Shown here: in pieces, positions 44,028-54,070 of the stretch
How the letters are laid out: each line of letters starts with the position of its first letter
Position numbering within the stretch: position 1 is the stretch's first letter
Origin: Gonatopus flavifemur
Lineage: Eukaryota > Arthropoda > Insecta > Hymenoptera > Dryinidae
Assembly: GCA_018340375.1 (NCBI GenBank)
Contig: JAFFJZ010000047.1
Coordinates: 372,001-436,000, forward strand
Reading direction: 5' to 3'
DNA length: 64,000 nucleotides
Notes under the pieces: model-generated
Told to the model about the DNA's origin: nothing
Database searches by the model: none
The model's input: only the letters and a program-made list of their open reading frames with translations
Position numbers and translations under genes: made by a program

Positions 44028-46003
44028 TCATGTGTGTTCGTATGCGTGCGTTTGTATGTATATATATTCAATAACTGAATAACGGGATTTTATCAATAGG
44101 GTATGTGAATCAGAATGCAATTCCTGCGTTGGAACTGGTCGAGTTTCATCGAGTCATTAATCTAATGTGCGGAACATTACGCTCCTCGAAAACAGGGTCA
44201 TCGAAGCGAAAAATATCATCTGCAAAGCCTCCTAATTATACATCCACACATGAAATGTACCCTTCTTCTGAAAATCCAAGTCCATCAATATCCTGTATCA
44301 CAAATGACAAAGATAGGCATCCATCTAGTTACATGAACAAACAAGCGCACGTCCCTCCAATTCCAGAGATGGTTATTGAATCATGTACCCCTCAATTTAC
44401 CGTATTGGAATCACCTTCGCCTGCACCTTCTTCACCATGTCCTCGTTCAAATCTGGAAAGTCCAGCATCTTCATCTGTTCATTCAGTAACCCCTACATTA
44501 TCATTCAAAAGTTCAAAGAAATACACAATTTCTCGTACACCATCATCCACTAGCTCAGCTGAACACAGCGACAACACACCTTTTGTGAGTCCAAAACATA
44601 AGAAATCATCATCTAGTAAACTGTTCACCATCCGCGAAGAATCTTCCACCCCTACAAATTTTTGTGCGATAGTAGAGAGAGATGAACTGAATCATGACTT
44701 CACTCACTCACCATTATCTTGCCACGCACATAAAAATGTGAATGAATTCTCTTGCGCTCTCAAAATCTGCGAACAAGGAGATGCTTCAAAGCACTCATCC
44801 TCACAAAGCGTTATACATGAAATCGTATCTGATAGTAAAATCTCACCTGCCAGTGGTCACAAATCTCCTTCACTTTCTCCGTCATCCACCCCCATCCAAA
44901 AGCATTCCACGAATTATCAATATGGGCGTACATCTAGTCACGTAAATAAACAAATGCACGCACCTTCAACTTCACAGGCGGTCATGAAATCATGTAATGC
45001 CTCATGTACCGTATCAAAATCACCCATGCTCGAATCATCAATGTCTCCTCCACTTAAAAATACACCAACTGGTAACCTGTTCACCATCCATAAAGAATCT
45101 TTTACTCCTACAAATTCGCATGCGACAGTAGAGAGAGATGAACCGAATCATGACTTCACTGACTCACCATTACCCTGTCATGCACACAAACAAATCGATG
45201 GATTGTCTTCCGCATTTGAGGTGTGTGAACAAGAAAATGCAGCAAAGCCCTCTTCTTCACAAACCGTTGCACGTGAAATCGTATCTGATCATGAAATCTT
45301 ACCTGTTAGTAGTCACAAGACTTCTCCACGTTTTCCGTTAACCACTTCCACAAATAAGAATGAAACAAGTCGTGACCAGAAATCTACAGATAGATTTTCG
45401 CAGGAGCAAAATCAAAAACCCTTATCTCCAGTCTGGCCACATCCATCTTTACGGTCACCTCCCGAAAAAAAGCGTCCTCGATATCACTCCCCTTCACATG
45501 CTCGTCAAGGTAGGTCATTTCATACAACACAACCACAACATACGTCTTGGAACACCTACAGAAACAATAATATAAAGTTACCTACCTGCTCAAACAAACA
45601 ATCGCCTATGTGTTCCTCCTCCCAATCGAAGCGGGTAAGAAGTGAATACCGGGCATATTCCTGTAGTTATAAGCATGCACATTCTGGGAAACAAAAATTT
45701 TATCACAAGTCTTCGTTTGATCCTATGAGGAGCAATGAAACTCGAATGAGATGCAGAGACCGATATGCACGACATCAGTCATTTCCACGTCCCAAAGAAC
45801 ATGAACACACATACTCTTATGAGGGAAATCGCCATACGCGTTCACCAACTCACTCACTTAAACATGCACATAAGAGGTCATATGAGGATTCCCGCAAAAA
45901 CTCGAGCCGTCGTCATGAAGATATTGAGTCGCGAGATATGACTACACACAAACATCGTCGAATATCAAACAGTCGCGACACAAGATTTACTCCACCGTAT
46001 TGA
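37123..46003 (+). CDS. BEN-domain protein encoded by the CACTA-like element, 5-exon model
   Basis: Exons: 37123-37264, 37648-37839, 38326-38618, 40238-40442, 44100-46003. Phases 1, 1, 0, 1 all match at GT-AG junctions, giving 911 aa without a stop. Exons 1-2 (MFALVFWIQDKSTSIL...VEVQYKKKKYLCKVLKYS-DDKKWLE) resemble the N-terminal module found in insect BEN-domain and related proteins. Exon 3 has a Ser/Thr-rich stretch and a helix (EDITHEMLKNALEIIEKAKR). Exon 4 into exon 5 gives the BEN domain (VEIQPSSDVWVDK...RRLLKLIVGEDKL...NIREAVF-WYVNQ...EFHRVINLMCGTLR). BEN domains bind DNA or chromatin. The rest is Ser/Pro-rich with an internal duplication and an Arg/His/Ser-rich C-terminus. Accessory role in transposition, like plant TNPA, is inferred; no activity is shown. 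Confidence 0.78.
37391..37437 (+). repeat. (CT)n microsatellite
   Basis: A TCTCTCTC run of about 40 bases in BEN intron 1. Confidence 0.9.
38640..39042. other. BEN intron 3, unique sequence
   Basis: No gene or clear repeat ends seen. Confidence 0.3.
39043..39428. repeat. MITE with CTGCCGTCCAAAGCAAGAAG ends
   Basis: CTGCCGTCCAAAGCAAGAAG and CTTCTTGCTTTGGACGGCAG are exact inverses; the arms run on through ACCGTAAGT. AT-rich centre. Confidence 0.8.
39545..40113 (+). repeat. Dispersed LINE-like 3' UTR repeat with hairpin tail
   Basis: The order GGGACCACTATGTGACCATA, GATATGCGCGG, CAGACAGACACTCAGACATT, then ACTCCCGTTTCCTTATATAT...AAGGAATATGGAAGT hairpin and a short A tail resembles 3' ends of arthropod LINE-like repeats. 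Family not assigned; no coding part. Confidence 0.4.
40636..41931. repeat. 1.3-kb non-autonomous element, TATCCCGAGTCGAAATTTTG ends
   Basis: TATCCCGAGTCGAAATTTTG and CAATATTTCGACTCGGGATA are inverted. Both sub-ends carry GCTCCTAC/GTAGGAGC and CAAAGTAGG/CCTGCTTTG words. A second inverted pair (ACTGGGAGAAAAAATTC at 40804, GAAAATTGTTTCTCTCAG at 41038) marks a nested fold-back. Confidence 0.7.
42761..42967. repeat. Fold-back MITE, copy 1 (CGTATGGCTGTATTTGGCTC arms)
   Basis: CGTATGGCTGTATTTGGCTC...CCCCAAACTTA and its inverse TAAGTTTGGGG...GAGCCAAATACAGCCATACG pair over about 85 bp. Confidence 0.8.
43129..43336. repeat. Fold-back MITE, copy 2
   Basis: Diverged copy of 42761-42967 (CGCATGGCTGTATTTGATTG...; ...GAGCCAAATATAGCCATGCG), 160 bp away in the same intron. 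Confidence 0.8.
43976..44065 (+). repeat. (TG)n(TA)n microsatellite before BEN exon 5
   Basis: GTGTGTGT of about 26 bases followed by TATATATA of about 26 bases, ending about 35 bp before the exon 5 acceptor ATCAATAG. Confidence 0.9.
44620..45345 (+). repeat. Internal duplication in the BEN protein tail
   Basis: LFTIREESSTPTNFCAIVER...CHAHKN...CEQGDA...SSSQSV..EIVSD at about 44620-44840 is repeated as LFTIHKESFTPTNSHATVER...CHAHKQ...CEQENA...SSSQTV..EIVSD at about 45078-45300. The period is about 460 bp. Confidence 0.75.
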
Positions 46004-46100
46004 AAATTAAGTATTGGTAGTAATTATTGGTTTATGAATTATATGAACTTCGCATTGTCTTTAAAACACATGAATTTTATAATTCTTCTTCCTGTTGATT

Positions 46101-46106
46101 AATAAA
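46101..46106 (+). terminator. Poly(A) signal for BEN gene, inside right arm
   Basis: AATAAA, 98 bp after the BEN stop codon; mirror of 30227-30232. Confidence 0.5.
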
Positions 46107-46359
46107 AGATAATTTAGCAAAGACGAATATCGGAGACATTTTTATTTTCGAATAAATTCCCGGACAGCACAACGTTCCCACTGGAACATTTATAGAACAT
46201 TCATAAAACGTCAAGGAGGTTTTTGAACGTTCAAAAAATATCCCAGAGACACATTCTGCTGTTAGAATTAGCATGGAAATGGATATGGTGATAAAAATAG
46301 GACTGAAAAAAATAATTTTGTACACATATTTTTCCGCATCAATATCGTACTTTATCTGA

Positions 46360-46700
46360 AACCTTGCTCTCTAAATTCCTTGGAGTGAAAATTCACTCCT
46401 AAAGAGTGAAAATACTGCAAGTCTAACAAGAGTGACATCTCTCTCCACTCCTGAAGAGTGAGTTTTCACTCCATAAGAGTAAATTTTCACTCTCTTAGAG
46501 TGAGGATTTCACTCTCAAAAGAAAGTGAGATTTCACTCTTTAAATCGAGTTGAAACTTCACTCTGTTGGAGTGAGAATTCACTCTTATGGAGTGAAAAGT
46601 CACTATTCAAGAGTGGAATCTCACTCTCTCTGGACTTGCAGTATTTTCACTCTTCGAGAGTGAATTTTTCACTCCAAGGAATTCAGAGAGTGAGCAAATG
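46360..46700. repeat. GAGTGAAA/TTTCACTC palindromic repeat tract (right arm)
   Basis: Mirror of the left-arm tract. Confidence 0.75.
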
Positions 46701-46850
46701 GGGATTGCTTGAAATAAAGGGGATCATTGAACAATTTCCACACCGACTTAATAGTACACTGAAAAAAATACGATCTACTATCAACATCGTACGAGTGTGG
46801 ATACGGCAAAACTTATGTTGGGGTTGAACATCGTAGTTCAATTAGTCATA

Positions 46851-47426
46851 TACAGGGTGAGTCAGAAAATGTGGGCATGCCTTGGCAGGCGTAATCTTGA
46901 AGAGATTTTGAATCGGTTTTCCCCGTGGCAAATTTTGATCCCAGCCTTAGATTTTGAGATATGAGTATTTTTCAATTTTTCAAAGAAACCTGATATCTTG
47001 GAATCACTGTGTGCTGGACAATTGAATCTAACACCATTCGCTGAGTCAGATCAAGGCGCATCCCTAGAAAAAAATTAAATCAATCTAGCGATTTTGGTTG
47101 TAGGGTCGAAGCGATTCGAAGTTGTTGGATGCTGATTGGCTGAAATGCCAACAATTTCAAATCGCTATAACTCCACAACGAAAACCGCTGGACTGGTTCG
47201 ATTTTCTTCTAAAGCATGCGCCTTGATCCGACTTAGTGAATGATGTTAGATTAAAATGTCCAGCACACAGTGATTTCAAGATATGAGGTTTTTTCGAAAA
47301 ATTTAAAAATGCTCATATCCAAAAATCTAAGGCGCAGGTCAAAATTTGCCAGAGGAGAGATTGATTCAAATTCTCTTCAAGATTATGCCTGTCAAGGGAT
47401 GTCCACAGTTTCTGACTCACCCTGTA
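46851..47426. repeat. 576-bp fold-back MITE in right arm, mirror copy
   Basis: Same length and mirrored position as the left-arm copy, so it is part of the duplicated terminal arm. Confidence 0.8.
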
Positions 47427-47749
47427 TAATCTACATCGAAAAGAATGTTTTGTTGAAATAACGAAATATTGTGGTTTATATGTGAAGGACCAAAACCTTT
47501 TGTACGGTGACCAAGGTTTTCTCTTTCCAACAAAACTATCTGGGTACTAAATTCTCAACAAAAAATATTTTTTACTCAATACAAAATGTTTTGATCCTCC
47601 AAAAATATTTCCGTCAAAAACTTGGTACCGAAATATACTTCTTTTTCTTCATATTCATATTTGAAGAGTACATTTTCATTTGGAAAAAATAAATCATGGT
47701 CCGCAAAACCATCCTGATTCGAAAAACTATCTCTCATACAGTATATTTT

Positions 47750-48526
47750 GCTTTAAGAAAATTCAATCTTACTGTATGTAACATGATCTCTACCATACTA
47801 CATTTCGCCTCGGGATATTGGATCATTGGAGTTTGGGAAATCGTCTCTCCCATACTCTATCCCATACTTCAATCAATTTTGATGATTCATTCAGATATAA
47901 CGACCCTGCGATTGGGAAAATGAGTTCTCCCATACTTCCTTCCGCCTGAAGGTTCAACGCTGCAATTTTGAAGATCGTCCTTCCCATACTACATACCATT
48001 TTGAAACACATGGCGATGGGTTGCAAATAATCTCTTTGAAACGATATCCTGCTCTGTGAGAGCACACGCTAGCAGTTTGGGAAATTGTCTTTCCCATACT
48101 GCATTCTACTCTGTAACACTGTCTTATATTCCGTTTCCATTGGGAGGTTCGATGTTACAGTAAAAAAATTGTCTTTCCCATACCACATTCCATTTGGGAC
48201 AAACAAATCCTCATTTGGCAGAGGATCGCTCCTATACTGTGTCCCACGTTACAATCAACACAAATGATCTTTCCAATACTATATTGCGCCTGGAAGAATC
48301 TCATTCTTGCGGTTCGAAAAATCGTTCTTCCCGTACTTCGTTCTATTCTGTCGCAGTGCAGGATCACTGTTAAGGAAATGATCTCTCCCATACTACATCC
48401 GATTTTGAGAGCAGGGTATGTGATTCCGATATGGGAAACGGCCTATGGCGAGATCACCCCTTTACTATATTACAGACTCTGGCATTGACTTTCACCAAGA
48501 CTCAGTGCCAGACTCTTTCCCATACT
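47750..48526 (-). promoter_or_regulatory. Subterminal motif array, right end
   Basis: Inverse of the left array, seen on plus as TCT(T/C)TCCCATACT words from 47790 to 48526. Confidence 0.75.
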
Positions 48527-48543
48527 GTTTTTTTCCGCGCGGG

Positions 48544-49126
48544 TTATTCCTCAATTCGACACCTCCAGTCCAATCCGACAGAACGTATAATGAGGGAATT
48601 AGGAAGATTTTTTAGGACCTTTTGTGCTCAAAAGCATTCCAGTTGGGCAAAGTTTGTTGACAGTATTGAGACAATTTTAAATGTAACTACTCACCATAGT
48701 ACCGATTTTACACATTACGGAATTCAATCCGAAAAATCTCCAAAATGGCAAATACAGAAACTTATAAAATATCCACCTTCCGACGAAACACCATATGAAA
48801 TGAAAATTGAAAAAGTAAGAGAAAATTCGAGTAGAAATGCGGAAAAGACAAAGAAAAATCAGAAAACGAAATCGAATATAGTTTTCAAGATCGATGACAT
48901 AGTGATGTTGAAGGTTCCGCATATATCGAAAAAAATAGATAAAACAATTGGGAAATTCTCCCACTTATGTGAGGGACCGTATCGAATTACCAGAATAATT
49001 AAGTATAACGCTTTTGAACTAAGTGAAATAGATAATAGAGACAACATTGTAGGAGTGTATGATCAATACAATTTGAAAAAATATTATAGGAACGAAACAT
49101 TGGATATTAACGAACAAAATGTGTAA
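48544..49126 (+). pseudogene. Gypsy integrase, 3' part after the CACTA-like insertion
   Basis: Resumes at TTATTCCTCAATTCGACACC exactly where the 5' part stopped. It encodes SSIRHLQSNPTERIMRELGR with the catalytic Glu, then a basic linker and a chromodomain-free C-terminal barrel with IDDIVMLKVP and FSHLCEGPYRI. Stop at 49124-49126. With the insertion and one TT copy removed the frame is continuous. Confidence 0.85.
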
Positions 49127-49370
49127 ATCAATTATACAATGTATATATAATGTATATATGTAAATAGTTTTGATAATTTAGTAATTAAGTTAGGGAAGAC
49201 GAAGTGCAAATGAATTGTTAATGATGAAGAGGTGAATATTACAGAAAATACTAATGTAGAACGAACAACCAGATGTCTGATTTGGCTGAATTGCACGAGA
49301 GATCGAAAGGCTAATTATTATACATTTCGACATGCATTAGTTTTTATTTGACTATGATGAAGTCAAATGA

Positions 49371-49380
49371 AAAAGGGGGG
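49371..49380 (+). promoter_or_regulatory. Polypurine tract
   Basis: AAAAGGGGGG lies 4 bases before the 3' LTR; it primes plus-strand DNA synthesis. Confidence 0.8.
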
Positions 49381-51413
49381 TCATTGTGACTATAAGTAAT
49401 CAGGGAAAGAGAGATGAGTAGGAAAAGAGAAAGAGAGAAAGGAAGAAAGGAAGAAAGACAAAGCTATAGGACGCAGAGGGGATATAACATATCAAGGAAG
49501 TATCGAAAGAGAGTCGTCTCACAAGCCTTGAGGTGATAACGAGTGCGCACCACTAATTCATTCGTATATACGTTTTCATTAAAGTGTAACGTGCACTGAA
49601 ATTTTCCAAATTTCTTGCCCCTAAAAACATTTTTTCTCCATCACTCCCTTGCAATCAATAAGATAGTCAGACAGGACCTACTACTTACAGAGATCCGTAC
49701 GCATATGACTAATGAGCGAGAAACCTGTGAGTAACCCTCACCTTCTCGACTCTCTCAACATCGATACAATAATATTCTTCTCTTCCGACCCAAACCTGTT
49801 AAGAGATATAGTTCTCCGCCTTACCAACCTCTCAATGCAACCAAGAAGAAACGGAGCAGATTTGCTACGTGAGAGATATTCGGTAATACGAATCCTCGAT
49901 CAGTTATCGTTGTAAACAATGGCCGAATCATAAACAACCCCGCATTCCGTAGACGAGTAACTCTACTCTTGTCGCAAAGTCAAATTATTTTCATATTTCA
50001 AATACAAGCCTCAATAGCAGTTTTCATCGAAAACTGAATAAAACGAATGATTCCTTTTATATTTACTCCAACTTTCATGTGGACATCATAGTAATCATAA
50101 GAAACACCCTCTTATCTTCTCATATCGCACAACTAATTCCAAAGTATTCCAAAAGAATTCCTAATGTATTTACATCATGCCATAGAATCCCGAAAATTAA
50201 ATACTGAATGAAAACCTGTCCTTCACAAACTCCCCATGGAAAATAATAGAAATTACCATTTGTTATTCGATACAATCGATTATTTCTTCCATGTATGAAA
50301 GACCGTTCGTATAAGTGCATTTTTGTTGCACATAATGGACTAAATATTTTCAAAATTCAGAGCACGTAAAATGACAACTACACCATTGGATAGAATAGAC
50401 AGATTTCGGTGAGGGATGAAATTATCGTGAAATGATTTTATTTCTCTCCCCTAGATAGACTAATAGTTGGTAAGAAACATTTTTATTAATGAATGAACAA
50501 AGTATTGATGGAAATCAAAACTCTCGTTTTGATCAAATTTTAGTTTGTAAACTCCGTTCATTCCTCATAAATACCTGTAAGACAAAAATTTTCAAGTAAT
50601 GTATATAAGTCAAGTACATGAACGCTCGACGCAGAGCAACGCTAGACATCGAGAGTTGGGTCCAAGATAAAAAATCAGATGATTTCGAAGATGATTAAGT
50701 TCATGATTCAACACCTCGACAGCTTCTAGGAGCAGTGATTTCAATTCCTCATTGGTGCGAACAAGAACATTTCCCACCAAGAGACCCTTGACCAATCATT
50801 GTCTTAAAAGGAATCTCGAACCCTTCAAATACGGCGAGTTTCTGCTAATGAATTAACAATATTTCTTTGCCTCGCGACAACACATATTATATTCACTGTT
50901 ACTACCGCTGATTCTTCAAACTTCTTTTTCTTCAACCTACTAAACCAGGAACACACGTTCAACCCGTGTATCACCTAACATCATATTTTTTGAAAAGAAA
51001 AGAACATAGTCCTTTTCAGGACTATTCGAAATTATGAATATTTTCAAAAATTCAACTTTGCGGTCCTGAGTTACGAAAACCAGGTCCACAAGCAGAAAGC
51101 GCAATCCGCCCAGAACGAGATCAGTTTCTTTGAGAAACTCTGGGAAAACAAATAGTAAGTGGATTTTCTCCACGATTCGGGGGGAAAAGGAACCTTGTTT
51201 CCTTTTTTCTGTTTTCTTCTTTTTTCTTCTCACCAGTGTTTTTGTGTTTTTTTTTGTGCGTGCTTTCATCCTTCCTTGTGAAAAGTGATTTTTCTTGTAA
51301 TGGAGAGAATTTAATGGAAACCACCTTCGTCTTTCTCTTTTATTAGAATTTTCTTTCAAAATCATCGCAATTCAACTCGAGTCAACTTCAACGTTTTCTT
51401 TTGGTTTTTTATA

Positions 51414-51677
51414 GTGAGGGACCGGGTGAACAAAAGGATAACTCAAATTAAAAGATTGATTCGTAGCATTCATCAGCACATCGCGGAACGGGATGAAAAG
51501 GCAGACCGCGGCGATCTTCCCCCTCCGGGACCCAAACTAAGAATTTTGCTGAGAAACGGGGCGCGAGATGACAAAAATCTCGTTCGTTATACAAGAGAGT
51601 TAGAAAATTTAAACTTATTTCTAGCATCTCTTGACATTAGAGGCGAACTTTCCGCTCCTAAAGAAAATTGGGATTAA
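51414..51677 (+). CDS. Small unrecognised reading frame inside the solo-LTR-like insertion
   Basis: Up to 87 codons with no clear ATG near the start (first codon GTG). The product would be basic and helical (RVNKRITQIKRLIRSIHQHI) followed by DLPPPGPKLRILLRNGARDD and a second helix. Composition is less AT-biased than its flanks. I do not recognise the family. Preceding TTTTCTTTTGGTTTTTTATAG could be a splice acceptor at 51412, so this may be a second exon. Confidence 0.35.
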   Translation: MRDRVNKRITQIKRLIRSIHQHIAERDEKADRGDLPPPGPKLRILLRNGARDDKNLVRYTRELENLNLFLASLDIRGELSAPKENWD

Positions 51678-51939
51678 CAACCCAGTATTCTACAATCACA
51701 TCTCCATGAATTCTCCCACAACTCATTCCAAACACTAATTACTATCCCAACCTTTTACTTCTGTCAGCATTAGTGCTCGTCGTACAAGGATTCTTTGAGT
51801 AGAGATTTCCTATCCAAATTCTTTTTCCTTATTTCCCTTCGATCGTAATGAAGCTAACTGAGCGATCCTCTTTCCCCTCCTTCTTTCCCCATATTCGACT
51901 ACATGCGTAAATTTTCATGTATTTCAGGAGGACGGATAT

Positions 51940-52055
51940 CTCTCTCTTTCTATTCATATATCTCTCCCTTTCTATTCGTATATCTCTCTCTTTCTATTCA
52001 TATATCTATCTCTTTCTATTCATATATCTCTCTCTTTCTCTACGATACTTCCTAT
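51940..52055 (+). repeat. 20-22-bp tandem repeat (TATCTCTCTCTTTCTATTCA)
   Basis: Five to six head-to-tail units of TCTATTCATATATCTCTCTC. Confidence 0.8.
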
Positions 52056-53063
52056 TCTTCAATCTTTCTCTTTTACTCCCGTGTTTAAAGGGTATATACA
52101 TATGTTTCAACACCTGAAAGAGCAGGGATTGAAGAGTTTGAATCTAATATAAGGTCATTCACACGATAGGAAGAATAATCACTTACAACTACCGAGTAAC
52201 CCTCGGAGTACAAGCTGATTGCGCTTCCAGAAGAAAGCCACGATTTCCTTTGTAAAATGAGATGTTCTTTCCCTAGATCATTAATTTTCATTGGGTAACC
52301 CCCAAAAAAATATATTGGTCAATCAAAAATTATAAACCAACTCTCGATGTCCTAGAATATTTTCTTCTCATTAGATGAATATTAGTTAAACGATTTAATT
52401 AAATATTTCATAAAATATCATATAATTATACTTCCTAGCACCCTAAATATTATAAATGAACAAACTTTTCAGTCTTTTTTCTTTTTTGGAATAAACAGAT
52501 ATTAATTTCAACATATATGGAACGATTTTCATTGAAAAGCATCCTACCCTGGTCCTTGTATAGGTCAATCCTATCTAAAGCGGGGTGATCAAAGGGGTTG
52601 TCAAACTTGATTTGGCAATTCCTTGAAATAATCGTGCGTTATCGAGAAGTCCACGGACGTAACAAAAGACTTAGAAAGTAAATCTAATATTGCCTGAATT
52701 CATTTCAATTCACATCGAGTGTACTCACGTGTCAATATTTATCGATGCATCGATGGTCTCCGTGACGACGGGTAAAAGACAAGAATTAAAAGGGATATAC
52801 TTGACCAGAAGATATACCACCAGAAGACGACGGATTAAAACGGCCAAATTCTGAAGATAAGGACGTCCATGGCATTCTTCTGAACCATCAGCGATCTGGG
52901 ATCATCAACCACTCAAAAGATACGTATCGATCGACAAATTCAATCCATTGATTCACGTGAATTATAAAATCTATAGCCTCTTTCTCTCTTCCCTTAACCC
53001 TTTGCGGCATACGTTTTTCAGATGAACGGTTTATCATGAAACTTGGTATATATGGGGTTTTGA

Positions 53064-53480
53064 GGTTGCTGATTACGAATCTGAACGCAGATTTGCAAAA
53101 TTCAAGATGGCGATTTCAAGATGGCGGCGAAAAATCTGAAAAATTGGAGGATTTTGCTGAAATTCACGTGTCGGGGATTTTTCGGCTCGCTGATTATGAA
53201 TCTGAACGCAGATTTGCAAAATTCCAAATAGCGGATCCAATATGGCGGCGAAAAATTTGGAAAATTGCGGAATTCCGCTGAGAAATACGTGTCAGGAATT
53301 TTTTAGGTCGCCAATTACGAATCTGAACCAGATTCTGAAAATCCAAAATGTCAGATTCAAGGTGGTGACGGAAAATTTTGAAAATCGTGTACCCATGCTG
53401 AACTTCATGCACGGGGGAGCTTCCGGTTCGTTGATTGCGAATTCAAACTCAAATTTCCAAAATTCAAAGAGCAAATTCGG
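53064..53480. repeat. Four diverged ~120-bp tandem repeats in piggyBac
   Basis: GATTACGAATCTGAACGCAG at about 53070 recurs at about 53185, 53310 and 53430 (increasingly diverged), each followed by AAATTC(A)AAAT-type and GATGGCGGCGAAAA-type words. Confidence 0.7.
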
Positions 53481-54070
53481 ATGGCGTTAGAAAACTTGAG
53501 GAACCGGGGTTTTGCAAAAAGCTTGTAAACTCATTGTTTTTGAATCAATCACCATAGACCAACTTCTGTTTTCTGGAATTTAATATTTCTCATTCGAACA
53601 ATGAACAAGAAATAATAGAAATAGACATTTGAAGATCGAACAATCAAGAAAGAGGAATTTATTTATCAATCATTTAGAGAACCTCATTTTTCGACAATGA
53701 ATTCTCATAGATTTAGGCTTCGATGAAAGTCACCGCGTTTGGTTGATTCCAGAGACACAAACGTGGACGTAGCGGCAATTGTCTCCATTTTGTTTTTTTT
53801 TGTTTTTTTTTGTTTTTGAATTTTTTTTCAATTTTCTGATTTTTAATTCTTTTGATTTTGTATTCTTTGATTTTTCTCATTTTGTGTTCTTTTTTCATTC
53901 CGTATTTTTATATTTCTTCTATTCATTCCAAATTTCTCAATTTTCCATCAAAAATTTTTCAATCATTTCTCATTTTCAACTCTTCAGTTTCTACAGTTTC
54001 CTTTATAGCATAAAGTTTCACAATTTTGTGTTCTCAATTTTATGGTTCTACAATTTATGTATAAGAATGT

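Larger units (their letters stand above)
27795..48543. mobile_element. 20.75-kb CACTA/CMC-like DNA transposon with long inverted termini
   Basis: Ends are CCCGCGCGGAAAAAAACAG and its exact inverse, flanked by TT (27793-27794 and 48544-48545). The gypsy integrase frame is restored if one TT copy and the element are removed, which fixes the boundaries. The inverted termini are about 2.49 kb. Two divergent genes fill the interior: a TNP2-like transposase (minus) and a BEN-domain protein (plus). Two-to-three-base duplications, TNP2-like transposase and repeated subterminal motifs are traits of the CACTA (CMC) superfamily. The terminal CCCGCGCGG is not the usual CACTA/CACTG. Confidence 0.88.
46052..48543 (-). 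repeat. Right inverted terminal arm of the CACTA-like element
   Basis: Inverse of 27795-30281. It starts 49 bp after the BEN gene stop codon and supplies an AATAAA at 46101-46106. Confidence 0.9.
49585..52664 (+). mobile_element. 3.08-kb solo-LTR-like insertion
   Basis: AAAG duplications at 49581-49584 and 52665-52668. Ends are TGTAACGTGC and GGACGTAACA, the TG...CA form of gypsy-type LTRs. No gag-pol coding is seen. A purine/pyrimidine-biased tract (TCTCTCTTTCTATTCATATA repeats) lies at 51940-52050. It is unusually long for an LTR; an unrelated non-autonomous element with short TGTWACGT ends cannot be excluded. Confidence 0.65.

Noticed and set aside
45590..45775. Minus-strand frame within BEN exon 5
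   Set aside because: Antisense shadow of the long plus-strand exon.
49127..49384. An env gene after integrase
   Set aside because: Only about 250 bp separate the integrase stop from the 3' LTR; no open frame is present.
51903..52117. Frames with repeated SFYSYIS/LFLFIYLSL words
   Set aside because: Caused by the TATCTCTCTCTTTCTATTCA tandem repeat.
53064..53480. CRISPR-like array
   Set aside because: Repeats are ~120 bp, diverged, without conserved short repeats and unique spacers; the genome is eukaryotic.
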